In this document: positions 14,226-21,255 of the stretch, piece by piece | How the letters are laid out: every line of letters begins with the position of its first letter | How positions within the stretch are numbered: position 1 is the stretch's first letter | NCBI GenBank assembly: GCA_038214535.1 | Contig: JBBQRS010000075.1 | Location: forward strand, 1 to 24,772 | DNA length: 24,772 bases | Direction of reading: 5' to 3' | Origin: JBBQRS01 sp038214535 | Lineage (GTDB): Bacteria > Chloroflexota > Anaerolineae > CG2-30-64-16 | Program-made: the position numbers and the translations under genes | The notes under the pieces: generated by a model | Told to the model about the DNA's origin: nothing | What the model saw: the letters and a program-made list of their open reading frames with translations, nothing else | Databases searched by the model: none

Positions 14226-14861
14226 TTGGCAAGACAAATTGATCCGGTGTGCCGGTTGTGCCGCCGGGAAGGCATGAAGCTGTTCTTGAAGGGCGAACGT
14301 TGTTTCAGCCCGAAGTGCTCGTTTGAAAAGCGGAGCTACGCCCCCGGCCAGCACGGCAAGAAGGGGACGTTCCGCCACAAGGATTCCGATTACGCGTTGC
14401 AGCTTCGCGAGAAGCAGCGCGCCCGCCGCATTTACGGCGTGCTAGAGCGCCAGTTCCGGCGCTATTTCCGCAATGCCCGGCGGGTGCAGGGGATGACCGG
14501 CGTGACGTTGCTGATTACCCTGGAACGTCGGTTGGATAACGTGGTCTATCGGATGGGGTTGGCGGCTTCCCGAGCGCAGGCGCGACAGCTTGTGCGGCAT
14601 GGGCATTTCGCCTTGAACGGTCACAATCACAACGTGCCCTCCTACCTGGTAGGGGCGGGCGATGTGATTGAGGTGCGCTCCCTCAGCCGCAGCAACGGCT
14701 TCTTCAAAGAGGCTGCCGACCGCTTGAACGCGGCCGCTGTGCCGGCGTGGCTCGATTTCGATGCCGCCCGCATGAGCGCCCGGGTGGTTGCGATGCCCGA
14801 CCGGCAATCCGTTGATCTGCCGCTGAATGAGCAATTGATCGTCGAGTATTACAGCCGCTAG
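14226..14861 (+). CDS. rpsD: 30S ribosomal protein S4, zinc-binding form
   Basis: A TTG at 14226 follows AGGAGGA by five bases and gives MARQIDPVCRLCRREGMKLF. The protein is 211 residues. C9, C12, C26 and C31 make the N-terminal zinc site (CRLC and CFSPKC), followed by the KRSYAPGQHGKKG signature. The S4 RNA-binding domain is evident in RRLDNVVYRMGLAASRAQAR and QLVRHGHFALNGHNHNVPSY. S4 initiates 30S assembly and contributes to the mRNA entry pore. An ATG at 14221 is out of frame. Confidence 0.97.
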   Translation: MARQIDPVCRLCRREGMKLFLKGERCFSPKCSFEKRSYAPGQHGKKGTFRHKDSDYALQLREKQRARRIYGVLERQFRRYFRNARRVQGMTGVTLLITLERRLDNVVYRMGLAASRAQARQLVRHGHFALNGHNHNVPSYLVGAGDVIEVRSLSRSNGFFKEAADRLNAAAVPAWLDFDAARMSARVVAMPDRQSVDLPLNEQLIVEYYSR

Positions 14862-14891
14862 CCGTGCCGTAGGTAGAGGAGGGTAAGAGCG

Positions 14892-15899
14892 TTGTTAAAT
14901 CTTGTGCTGCCCAAAATCGAGCGTGAGGCCAGCTCACGCAACTACGGGCGCTTTGTGATTGGCCCGTTGGAGAGCGGCTATGGGGTTACGTTGGGGAATG
15001 CCTTGCGACGTGTGTTGCTGTCGTCATTGCCCGGCGCTGCGGTGAGCTCCGTCCGCATCAGCGGCGTTCATCATGAGTTCTCACCGATCCCGTATGTCAA
15101 AGAAGACACGACGGCTCTGTTACTGAACATCAAGCAGATTCGCCTCAAGTCGGATATGGATGAACCGGTGCGCATTCACGTGGAAGTGCGCAGTGAAGGC
15201 CCTGTGACCGCAGGCGACCTGAACTGCCCGCCCGGCGTGGAAGTCGTGAACCCGGAACTGTTGTTGCTGACGGCGGATTCGCCCGAGGTAGACTTGGATC
15301 TCGAAATGACCGTGAGTCGCGGGCGGGGCTATTCGCCGGCTGAGGAACGCGGCAAGCTGCCGCTGGGCGAAATCCCGGTGGACGCGATCTATAGCCCGAC
15401 TCGCAAGGCGAGCTATGCGGTTTCGCGGGCCCGTATCGGCCAGCAGACCAACTATGACCGCCTGACGATGGATATCTGGACGGACGCGACGATCACGCCG
15501 GAAGATGCGTTGCAGGATTCTGCGGTGCTCTTGATGCGCCATCTTTCGCTGATTGCGGGCGCGGACGTGTCGAGCATCGAGGTGGAAGCGACCGAGCCGC
15601 AGGGCGTGCCAAGCCGGATTTACGAAGTGCCGGTGGAAGACCTCGAACTGACGGTGCGAGCCTACAACTGCCTCAAGCGGGCCGGTATCACCAAAGTCGG
15701 CGAGGTGCTGGAGAAGTTGCAGCGGGGCGAGGAAGAAATCCTGGCGATCCGCAACTTTGGGCGCAAATCGCTGAACGAGTTGGTGGAGAAGCTGGACGAG
15801 AAGGGTTACCTGGCGGTGATCTCTTACCAGCCCTCCGGCGCTGACGGCGACGATGAGGATGCGGTCGAGGTTGAGATCGAGTCCGAAGAGGACCTTTAG
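14892..15899 (+). CDS. rpoA: DNA-directed RNA polymerase alpha subunit
   Basis: The TTG start is eight bases after GAGGAGGG. The 335-residue protein has the N-terminal dimerisation domain (GYGVTLGNALRRVLLSSLPG at 29-48; NYDRLTMDIWTDATITPEDA near 187-206) and the C-terminal domain at about 245-310. The CTD has LTVRAYNCLKRAGI, with R256 matching the DNA-binding R265 of E. coli, and NFGRKSLNELVEKL. The last 20 residues are strongly acidic. The alpha subunit assembles RNA polymerase and receives UP-element and activator signals. The location between S4 and L17 is standard. Confidence 0.98.
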   Translation: MLNLVLPKIEREASSRNYGRFVIGPLESGYGVTLGNALRRVLLSSLPGAAVSSVRISGVHHEFSPIPYVKEDTTALLLNIKQIRLKSDMDEPVRIHVEVRSEGPVTAGDLNCPPGVEVVNPELLLLTADSPEVDLDLEMTVSRGRGYSPAEERGKLPLGEIPVDAIYSPTRKASYAVSRARIGQQTNYDRLTMDIWTDATITPEDALQDSAVLLMRHLSLIAGADVSSIEVEATEPQGVPSRIYEVPVEDLELTVRAYNCLKRAGITKVGEVLEKLQRGEEEILAIRNFGRKSLNELVEKLDEKGYLAVISYQPSGADGDDEDAVEVEIESEEDL

Positions 15900-15920
15900 A
15901 GGATTCAAGCAGAAACGAGC

Positions 15921-15958
15921 AGGCAGCCGGGACCCCATTGACGGGAGAACGGCTTCCT
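15921..15958 (+). promoter_or_regulatory. Hairpin between rpoA and rplQ
   Basis: AGGCAGCCG (15921-15929) pairs with CGGCTTCCT (15950-15958) at eight of nine positions, and an inner CCC/GGG can extend the structure. GAAGAACC and then the rplQ ribosome site follow, with no T-run. It is a plausible mRNA-processing or stabilising element in the 85-bp spacer. Confidence 0.4.
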
Positions 15959-15984
15959 GAAGAACCATCCGGGAGTCATTTTCG

Positions 15985-16371
15985 ATGAAGCATCGGGTTG
16001 CAGGAAGAAAACTGGGACGGAACGCCTCACAGCGCAAGGCGCTGTGGCGCAGCCTCATCACCGAGTTGTTTCGCTATGATCGCATCAGCACGACGGACGC
16101 CAAGGCGCGGTCGGTGCGTGGCGAGGCGGAGCATTTGATCACGGTCGCCAAGCGCAGCCTGGGCGAAGGCGGCAATCAGGTTCACGCCCGCCGTCTGGCG
16201 GCGCGCACCATTAACGATCCGGAAGTGACGAAGCGTCTCTTTGATGAAGTGGCGCCGCGCTTTGTGGAACGACCGGGCGGCTACACCCGCATCGTGAAAA
16301 TCGGCCCGCGCTTGGGCGACGGCGCCGAGATGGTGGTGCTGGAGTTGGTCGGAGAGACCTCCGCCCGCTGA
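15985..16371 (+). CDS. rplQ: 50S ribosomal protein L17
   Basis: The product is 128 residues with the typical start MKHRVAGRKLGRNASQRKAL, followed by RSLITELFRYDRISTTDAKA. The C-terminal GGYTRIVKIGPRLGDGAEMV and VVLELV complete the bacterial L17 pattern. L17 lies near the tunnel exit. GGGAGTCATTTTCG is ahead of the ATG. It ends the alpha block; truA starts 44 bp later. Confidence 0.97.
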   Translation: MKHRVAGRKLGRNASQRKALWRSLITELFRYDRISTTDAKARSVRGEAEHLITVAKRSLGEGGNQVHARRLAARTINDPEVTKRLFDEVAPRFVERPGGYTRIVKIGPRLGDGAEMVVLELVGETSAR

Positions 16372-16415
16372 GGCGAGGGGTCACGCACTTTTACTTTTAC
16401 AGACAGGCCGATCTG

Positions 16416-17243
16416 ATGCACGAGGCCACCGGGTACGTGCGGGCCGTCATCGCCTATGATGGGACCGAGTTCGCCGGGTTCCAGTGGCAGACCAACGGGC
16501 GTACCGTGCAGGGCGTGCTGGAGGCTGCGCTGGCGCAGGTGTGCGGCATCCGGCTCGCTGAAGCGCCTTCCAGGGTTGCGGGTGCAGGTCGCACCGACGC
16601 CGGGGTCCATGCTGCGGGGCAGGTGATCGGGTTTGCGACGAGCTGGCGGCATGGGCTGCGGATGCTCCAACCGGCGCTGAACGCCGTGTTGCCCGCCGAT
16701 GTGGCGGTGCTGGCACTGGAAGCTGCGGAAGATGCGTGGCATCCACGCTTTAGCGCCGTGCGACGGATGTATCGGTACACGGTGCTGAATCGCCCGATCC
16801 GGTCGCCGCTCGACCGGCGCTTCGCCCTCCATGTGGCGAAACCGCTGGACCTGGCGGCGCTGAACGCCGGCGCGCTGCGTCTGGTGGGCGAACATGATTT
16901 CGCCGCCTATGGCCGGCCGATGGTGCGGACCGATTCGGAAGGTGTGGCGCATCCGGGGAGCACCGTGCGACGCATCGAAGGGGCCGTCTGGCGACAGGAT
17001 GGCGAGCGGTTCACGTTCGACGTGACCGGCAATGCCTTCTTGCGCGGGATGGTGCGCAGCATCGTGGGAACGTTGCTGTTGGTGGGCCTGGGGCAATGGC
17101 CGGTGGAGCGGGTGAGTGCAATCCTCGCCGCCGGAAGCCGGGCCGTCGCAGCGCCGCCTGCTTCAGCCTGCGGGCTGTGTCTGATGCGTGTGGATTACGA
17201 TAGCGAGACCTACGCGGTCTCTCGGACCGTTGAAGGTCTTTGA
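16416..17243 (+). CDS. truA: tRNA pseudouridine(38-40) synthase TruA
   Basis: TruA converts uridines 38-40 in the anticodon arm of tRNAs to pseudouridine. The protein has 275 residues. The catalytic aspartate is D61 in GAGRTDAGVHA (57-67), and VIAYDGTEFAGFQWQ at 11-25 and FLRGMVRSIVGTLLLVGLG are the other conserved blocks. The truA-rplM-rpsI order after rplQ is common in Gram-positive-type gene clusters. The ribosome site is weak (AGACAGG). Its TGA lies in the AAGGAG site used by rplM. Confidence 0.96.
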   Translation: MHEATGYVRAVIAYDGTEFAGFQWQTNGRTVQGVLEAALAQVCGIRLAEAPSRVAGAGRTDAGVHAAGQVIGFATSWRHGLRMLQPALNAVLPADVAVLALEAAEDAWHPRFSAVRRMYRYTVLNRPIRSPLDRRFALHVAKPLDLAALNAGALRLVGEHDFAAYGRPMVRTDSEGVAHPGSTVRRIEGAVWRQDGERFTFDVTGNAFLRGMVRSIVGTLLLVGLGQWPVERVSAILAAGSRAVAAPPASACGLCLMRVDYDSETYAVSRTVEGL

Positions 17244-17258
17244 AGGAGCAATTGAGAC

Positions 17259-17696
17259 GTGAGAACGTATAGCGCAACCGCCAGTGAAATCGAGGCAGGC
17301 CGCGAATGGTACGTGGTAGATGCGACGGGCCTGACGTTGGGCCGGCTCGCCACGCAGATCGCCATGGTCTTGCGCGGTAAGCACAAGCCGACCTTTACAC
17401 CGAACCTGGACTGCGGCGACTTCGTCATCGTGGTCAATGCGGACAAGATCCGCGTGACGGGGCAGAAGCTGGATCAGAAGTTCTACTACCGCTATTCGGG
17501 TTATCCGGGCGGTTTGAGCGAGATCAGCCTGCGCGACCAGCTCGATAAGCACCCCGAGCGCGTGATCGAAGCCGCCGTTAAGGGGATGCTGGCGCGCAAT
17601 CGCCTGCGTCGCCAGTTGATCAAGAAGCTGAAGGTCTACGCCGGGCCGGAGCACCCGCACCAGGCGCAACAACCGAAGCCCTTCCCGTACGCGTGA
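17259..17696 (+). CDS. rplM: 50S ribosomal protein L13
   Basis: A GTG start at 17259, ten bases after AAGGAG (17243-17248), gives MRTYSATASEIEAGREWYVV. The 145-residue protein contains DATGLTLGRLATQIAMVLRG and KHKPTFTPNLDCGDFVIVVN, then YYRYSGYPGGL and VKGMLARNRLRRQLIKKLKV, all diagnostic of L13. L13 is an early 50S assembly protein. It is paired with rpsI as in most bacteria. Confidence 0.97.
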   Translation: MRTYSATASEIEAGREWYVVDATGLTLGRLATQIAMVLRGKHKPTFTPNLDCGDFVIVVNADKIRVTGQKLDQKFYYRYSGYPGGLSEISLRDQLDKHPERVIEAAVKGMLARNRLRRQLIKKLKVYAGPEHPHQAQQPKPFPYA

Positions 17697-17727
17697 AGGC
17701 CCTGCATGTTGGAGGAAAGAGATAACG

Positions 17728-18120
17728 ATGTCAGCCAGATATTATGAGGCAGTCGGGCGACGCAAGACCAGCACGGCGCGTGTGCGCCTGTATCCGGGGA
17801 CGGGGACGATTGTTGTGAATGATCGGCCGATGGAAGAATATTTCCATCGCGGGACCGACATCCTGCATTTGACCCAGCCGCTGGTGGTCACGGAAAACCT
17901 GAATAACTATAACATCAGCATTGTGGTGTCCGGCGGCGGCACAAGCGGCCAGGCCGGCGCGGTGTTGCAGGGTTTGGCCCGCGCGCTGTGCGTGGCCGAC
18001 GAGTCGCTGCGCCCCGTGTTGAAGCACAATGGCTTCCTGACGCGCGATGCCCGCGCCAAGGAACGCAAGAAATTCGGTTTGAAGCGGGCTCGCAAGGCGC
18101 CTCAGTACACGAAGCGCTAA
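17728..18120 (+). CDS. rpsI: 30S ribosomal protein S9
   Basis: The 130-residue product begins MSARYYEAVGRRKTSTARVR and ends RRARK-type KRARKAPQYTKR; the terminal Lys-Arg reaches the anticodon loop of P-site tRNA. GGGTSGQAGAVLQGLARALC and LTRDARAKERKKFGLK are the conserved central parts. GGAGGAAAG lies 12 bases upstream. It is the last ribosomal gene of the cluster and is followed by a palindrome-rich spacer that may end the transcript. Confidence 0.97.
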   Translation: MSARYYEAVGRRKTSTARVRLYPGTGTIVVNDRPMEEYFHRGTDILHLTQPLVVTENLNNYNISIVVSGGGTSGQAGAVLQGLARALCVADESLRPVLKHNGFLTRDARAKERKKFGLKRARKAPQYTKR

Positions 18121-18141
18121 AGCGGTTCAATTTAGAGCTAC

Positions 18142-18194
18142 CGTAGTCCAGGGCCTTGTGCCCGTCGCCGACGCCCACCAGGGGCTAAACTACG
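18142..18194 (+). repeat. Intergenic palindromic element, type 1, copy B
   Basis: CGTAGT (18142-18147) and ACTACG (18189-18194) bound a 53-bp unit. It aligns without gaps to 12847-12899, differing at six positions by hand count. CGTCGCCGACG and GGGGCTAAACTACG are unchanged. The flanking stem CCTTGTG/CACCAGG keeps all but one pair. It lies just after rpsI. Confidence 0.75.
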
Positions 18195-18204
18195 ATGAAA
18201 TGGC

Positions 18205-18237
18205 AGACCTTCGCGGTTCACAAGACTGCGAAGGTCT
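18205..18237 (+). terminator. 10-bp hairpin after rpsI, possible terminator of the ribosomal cluster
   Basis: AGACCTTCGC (18205-18214) and GCGAAGGTCT (18228-18237) are perfect complements with a 13-base loop. TTGCGCTTTGGGG follows, so a T-run is only partial. A second hairpin, GCGCT (18259-18263) and AGCGC (18270-18274), comes 22 bases later. With copy B upstream, three palindromes are stacked in 130 bp. The first may end the ribosomal transcript, or the stack may be dispersed repeats. Confidence 0.5.
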
Positions 18238-18297
18238 TTGCGCTTTGGGGGCTTGATGGCGCTGAGGACAGCGCGTTACGAGCGGGGCCTCGTGTTT

Positions 18298-18302
18298 GGG
18301 AG
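18298..18302 (+). promoter_or_regulatory. Ribosome binding site fixing the mogA start
   Basis: GGGAG is six bases before the ATG at 18309 and directly abuts an ATG at 18303. The later ATG is therefore chosen. An upstream in-frame ATG at 18195 would translate the palindromic spacer and is rejected. Confidence 0.7.
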
Positions 18303-18308
18303 ATGGTA

Positions 18309-18806
18309 ATGATTCGAGTGGGAATTTTGACGGTGAGCGACCGGAGCGCGCGCGGCGAGCGTGCGGACCTGAGCGGCCCGGCGCTGGCAACGGCCATCGC
18401 GGCCGGGCTGGCCGGGGCCGAGGTCACGGTGACGGCGATCACGCCGGACGAAGTTGAGGCGATTGCGGTGCAACTGACGCGCTGGGCCGATGTGGACGCG
18501 CTGGATCTGATCCTGACCACCGGGGGGACGGGCTTCGCGCCGCGCGACGTGACGCCGGAAGCCACGCGCGCGGTGATCGAGCGCGAGACGCCGGGGCTGA
18601 CCGAGGCGATGCGCGCGGCGAGTCTGCGGGTGACACCGCATGCCATGCTCAGCCGGGCGGCGGCGGGCATCCGCGGGCGCACGCTGATCGTCAATCTGCC
18701 GGGCAGCCCGAAGGGCGCGGTAGAGAACCTGGCAACGATCCTGCCGGTGCTGCCGCACGCGCTGGAATTGTTGCGCGACGATCCGGGCGCGGAAGCGCGG
18801 CACTGA
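18309..18806 (+). CDS. mogA: Molybdenum cofactor biosynthesis protein, MogA/MoaB family
   Basis: Family members adenylylate molybdopterin before molybdate insertion. From ATG 18309 the protein has 165 residues: MIRVGILTVSDRSARGERAD, then the nucleotide/pterin-binding TTGGTGFAPRDVTPEAT at 70-86 and LPGSPKG at 130-136. This is the whole single-domain MoCF-binding fold. MogA and MoaB cannot be separated with certainty by eye; the symbol is provisional. No other molybdenum gene is in the window. It follows the ribosomal cluster after 188 bp and precedes the phosphotransferase gene by one base (TGAGATG), so those two are probably co-transcribed. Confidence 0.9.
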   Translation: MIRVGILTVSDRSARGERADLSGPALATAIAAGLAGAEVTVTAITPDEVEAIAVQLTRWADVDALDLILTTGGTGFAPRDVTPEATRAVIERETPGLTEAMRAASLRVTPHAMLSRAAAGIRGRTLIVNLPGSPKGAVENLATILPVLPHALELLRDDPGAEARH

Positions 18807-18807
18807 G

Positions 18808-19824
18808 ATGCTGGAAGCGCCTGACCTCAGCGCCGATGCGCTGATCGCGTGCCTGGGTGCGGCGTATGGCTTGCCGATGGCCCACGTGACGTTTCTGCCC
18901 CTCGGCGCGGACCAGGACACCGCGGTGTATCGCGCCGACGCCGCGGATGGCGCGACCTATTTTTGCAAGCTGCGCCGCGGCGAGTTGTTCGCGCCCTCCG
19001 TGACGGTTCCGCACTGGCTGCACGCGCAGGGTAGCGCACACGTCATCGCGCCCTATGCGACGCACGACGGCGCGCTGTGGACGCGGTTGGAGCCGTTCAC
19101 CGTGATGGTGTCTCCGTTTGTAGAGGGCCGGGACGCGGTGGACGCGCCCCTCTCGGCGCGGCAGATGGTGGAGTTCGGGGCCGCGACGCGGCAGCTCCAC
19201 GACGCGCAGCTCCCCGCTGTGTTGCGGCAGGGGATTCCGCGTGAGACGTATGACCCTTATTGGTGCGACCGGGTCAGGATGTTTCAGACAATCGTCTCGG
19301 AGCGCACTTTTACGGAACCTTTCGCCGCACAGACCGCGGATTTATTTCAGGCGCACAAGGTCGAGATAGATCATTGTGTTGCGCGCGCCGAAAGCCTTGC
19401 TGAAACTCTCGCCCGGCAGTCTCCCGCATCCGTCCTCTGTCACAGCGACCTGCACGCCTGGAACATCCTGGCGACCGTTGAGGGCGCGTTCTATATCGTG
19501 GATTGGGACAATTTGATTTACGCGCCCAGGGAGCGTGACCTGATGTTCATCGGCGCGGGGCATCCGGTGTGGAATACACCTTCTGAGATTGCGGCGTTCT
19601 ACGAGGGATACGGGCCAACGCCCATCAACCGGGCAGCGCTGGCGTACTATCGCTATGACCGAATTGTGCAGGACATCGAGGCCTATGCCGAGGCGCTGCT
19701 GCTCACGAACGAGGGCGGCGCGGATCGCCCGGTGATGTTCGAGGAACTGGCAAGCAATTTTGCCCCCGGCGGCGTGTTGGAGGCTGCGCGGGCAACAGAA
19801 GTTACGACAAGCGATCGCTCGTAG
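18808..19824 (+). CDS. APH-family phosphotransferase (spectinomycin phosphotransferase-like)
   Basis: This 338-residue protein has the aminoglycoside/choline kinase fold. The ATP-binding lysine is probably K54 in YFCKLRRG. The catalytic loop is HSDLHAWN at 212-219 with D214 as base, and the metal-binding motif is DWDN at 232-235. The segment APRERDLMFIG just after it resembles APH(9)-type spectinomycin kinases. Many chromosomal homologues act on unknown small molecules, so resistance should not be assumed. The gene follows mogA by one base. Its last codons and stop (TAG at 19822-19824) lie inside the left end of a palindromic repeat. Confidence 0.8.
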   Translation: MLEAPDLSADALIACLGAAYGLPMAHVTFLPLGADQDTAVYRADAADGATYFCKLRRGELFAPSVTVPHWLHAQGSAHVIAPYATHDGALWTRLEPFTVMVSPFVEGRDAVDAPLSARQMVEFGAATRQLHDAQLPAVLRQGIPRETYDPYWCDRVRMFQTIVSERTFTEPFAAQTADLFQAHKVEIDHCVARAESLAETLARQSPASVLCHSDLHAWNILATVEGAFYIVDWDNLIYAPRERDLMFIGAGHPVWNTPSEIAAFYEGYGPTPINRAALAYYRYDRIVQDIEAYAEALLLTNEGGADRPVMFEELASNFAPGGVLEAARATEVTTSDRS

Positions 19825-19893
19825 TGCGCAGTTCTCTGCGCCGTGGACGGCTTACCGTGGACTGCGGCGCGGACTGAAGTCCGCACTACGAGC
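19817..19893 (+). repeat. Intergenic palindromic element, type 2, copy 1
   Basis: Perfect 12-bp terminal inverted repeats, GCTCGTAGTGCG (19817-19828) and CGCACTACGAGC (19882-19893), enclose two hairpins: GCGCAG-TTCT-CTGCGC and GCGGAC-TGAA-GTCCGC. The left end contains the stop codon of the phosphotransferase gene. The second copy starts 23 bases later in the same orientation. Confidence 0.85.
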
Positions 19894-19915
19894 CTTCAGA
19901 TGCGGGATGTGGTTT

Positions 19916-19990
19916 GTAGTGCGCAGTTCTCTGCGCCGTGGGCGGTTTACTGCGAATTGCGGAGGCGCGGACTGAAGTCCGCACTACGAG
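19916..19990 (+). repeat. Intergenic palindromic element, type 2, copy 2
   Basis: GTAGTGCG (19916-19923) and CGCACTAC (19980-19987) bound the unit; GAG follows. The first 26 and last 29 bases match copy 1, with a variable middle three bases longer. It ends two bases before the stop codon of the - strand methyltransferase gene. Lying between convergent genes, the pair could act as a bidirectional terminator. Confidence 0.85.
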
Positions 19991-19992
19991 CC

Positions 19993-21255
19993 TCAGGCGG
20001 TGGCGAAGAGGGCCTTGAGATAGGCGCCTTCGGGGAAGCGCACGGGGTGGTCTATGGCGTGGCCGGTGCGATCCAGCTCGTTAAGGGGGCGGCCTGCCTG
20101 GGCCGCGGCGCGATGCACCGTGGCGAAGAAGGCGGGCGCGCCGACGCGGGCCGAGCAGGAGCACATCACCAGCGCGCCGCCGGGTTCCAGCACGCCCAGC
20201 GCTAACCCCGTGAGCCGGCTGTAGGCTTGGAGCGCGCCGTCCACCTGGTTCTGGCTGCCTGCCAGCGACGGCGGATCCACGATCACCAGATCGAAGCGGC
20301 GGCCCGCTTGTTGCATGGCGGCGAGGGCGTCGAAGGCGTCGGCCTGAAGCAACTCGTGACGGGCTGAGGCGACGGCGGGGATGTGGCTGTTGAGCGCGAA
20401 ATTGCGCTCCGCGGCAGCCAATGCGGGCGCGCTGGCATCGAGGCTGACCACTTCGGGCGCGCCGCCGCGCGCCGCATAGAGCGAGAACCCCCCGGAATAG
20501 GCGAAGACGTTGAGCGTGCGCCGGCCCGCCGCCAACTGCTCGACGCGGGCGCGGTTGTCGCGCTGATCCAGGAAGAACCCCGTCTTCTGTCCCCGGTAGA
20601 GGTCAGCCTCGAAGCGCAGGCTGTTTTCCGTGAAGATCACCGTGTCGGGCGGCGAACCGGCAATGGCCGTGCCGTCGGACAAGCCGTAGAGGGCCTCCGG
20701 GCGGCGTTGCACGTCGCGGCTGAGGCGCAAGACGATGCCGCCCGCGGGGATGGCCTCGTCCAGCGCGGCGCGCACATCGGCCAGCCAGGGCAGCCAGGCC
20801 GCCGAATAGAGCTTGACCACCAGCGTCGTGTCATAGCGGTCAATCACCAGTCCGGGCAGGCCGTCATTTTCACCATGCACCACCCGATAGCCGGTTGTGC
20901 CGGTTTCGGGCAGCGTGGCGCGCCATTCGGCGGCCTCGCCCAGCCGGTCGCGCAGCCAGGCGCGGTCAATGGTCGCGGGCGTCGCGTGCTGGAGAATCCG
21001 CACGCGGATCGGGGAGGCGGGATCATAGAGGCCGATGGCGAGGAAGCGCCGGTATTCATCGAAGACCACGGCGAGATCACCGGCCTTGCCGTCGCCGCGC
21101 AGGTCGGTGATGCCCTGCGCGAAGAGCCACGGGTGACCCTGGCGCAGCGCGCGCTGCGCCGCCGGGGTCACCCGCAGGGCCAGCCGGCGCTCGGCGGGAC
21201 GCGGGATCCCGGCGAGCGGGTCGCGGCGGGCGGGTGCTACGGACGCGGTCGCCAT
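19993..21255 (-). CDS. rlmI: Class I SAM-dependent rRNA methyltransferase, RlmI-like
   Basis: RlmI methylates C5 of a cytosine in 23S rRNA. The 420-residue product has an N-terminal PUA-type domain (about 24-95, with RQGHPWLFAQGI), a middle part with VVHGENDGLPGLVIDRY at 126-142, and a C-terminal Rossmann methyltransferase domain. GQKTGFFLDQRDNR (222-235), NVFAYSGGFSLYAARGGA (SAM loop, 249-266), VDPPS (326-330) and CSCS (365-368) are the family signatures. The exact target is not provable from sequence. The start overlaps the end of the helicase gene by 19 bp, with only a weak ribosome site, so translation is probably coupled. Confidence 0.88.
   Translation of the reverse strand: MATASVAPARRDPLAGIPRPAERRLALRVTPAAQRALRQGHPWLFAQGITDLRGDGKAGDLAVVFDEYRRFLAIGLYDPASPIRVRILQHATPATIDRAWLRDRLGEAAEWRATLPETGTTGYRVVHGENDGLPGLVIDRYDTTLVVKLYSAAWLPWLADVRAALDEAIPAGGIVLRLSRDVQRRPEALYGLSDGTAIAGSPPDTVIFTENSLRFEADLYRGQKTGFFLDQRDNRARVEQLAAGRRTLNVFAYSGGFSLYAARGGAPEVVSLDASAPALAAAERNFALNSHIPAVASARHELLQADAFDALAAMQQAGRRFDLVIVDPPSLAGSQNQVDGALQAYSRLTGLALGVLEPGGALVMCSCSARVGAPAFFATVHRAAAQAGRPLNELDRTGHAIDHPVRFPEGAYLKALFATA

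Noticed and set aside
18195..18308. N-terminal extension of mogA from ATG 18195
   Set aside because: The extension runs through hairpin-forming spacer DNA and has no family similarity; ATG 18309 has a well spaced GGGAG.
19817..19990. CRISPR-like array
   Set aside because: There are only two units with palindromic bodies and no unique spacers of regular length.
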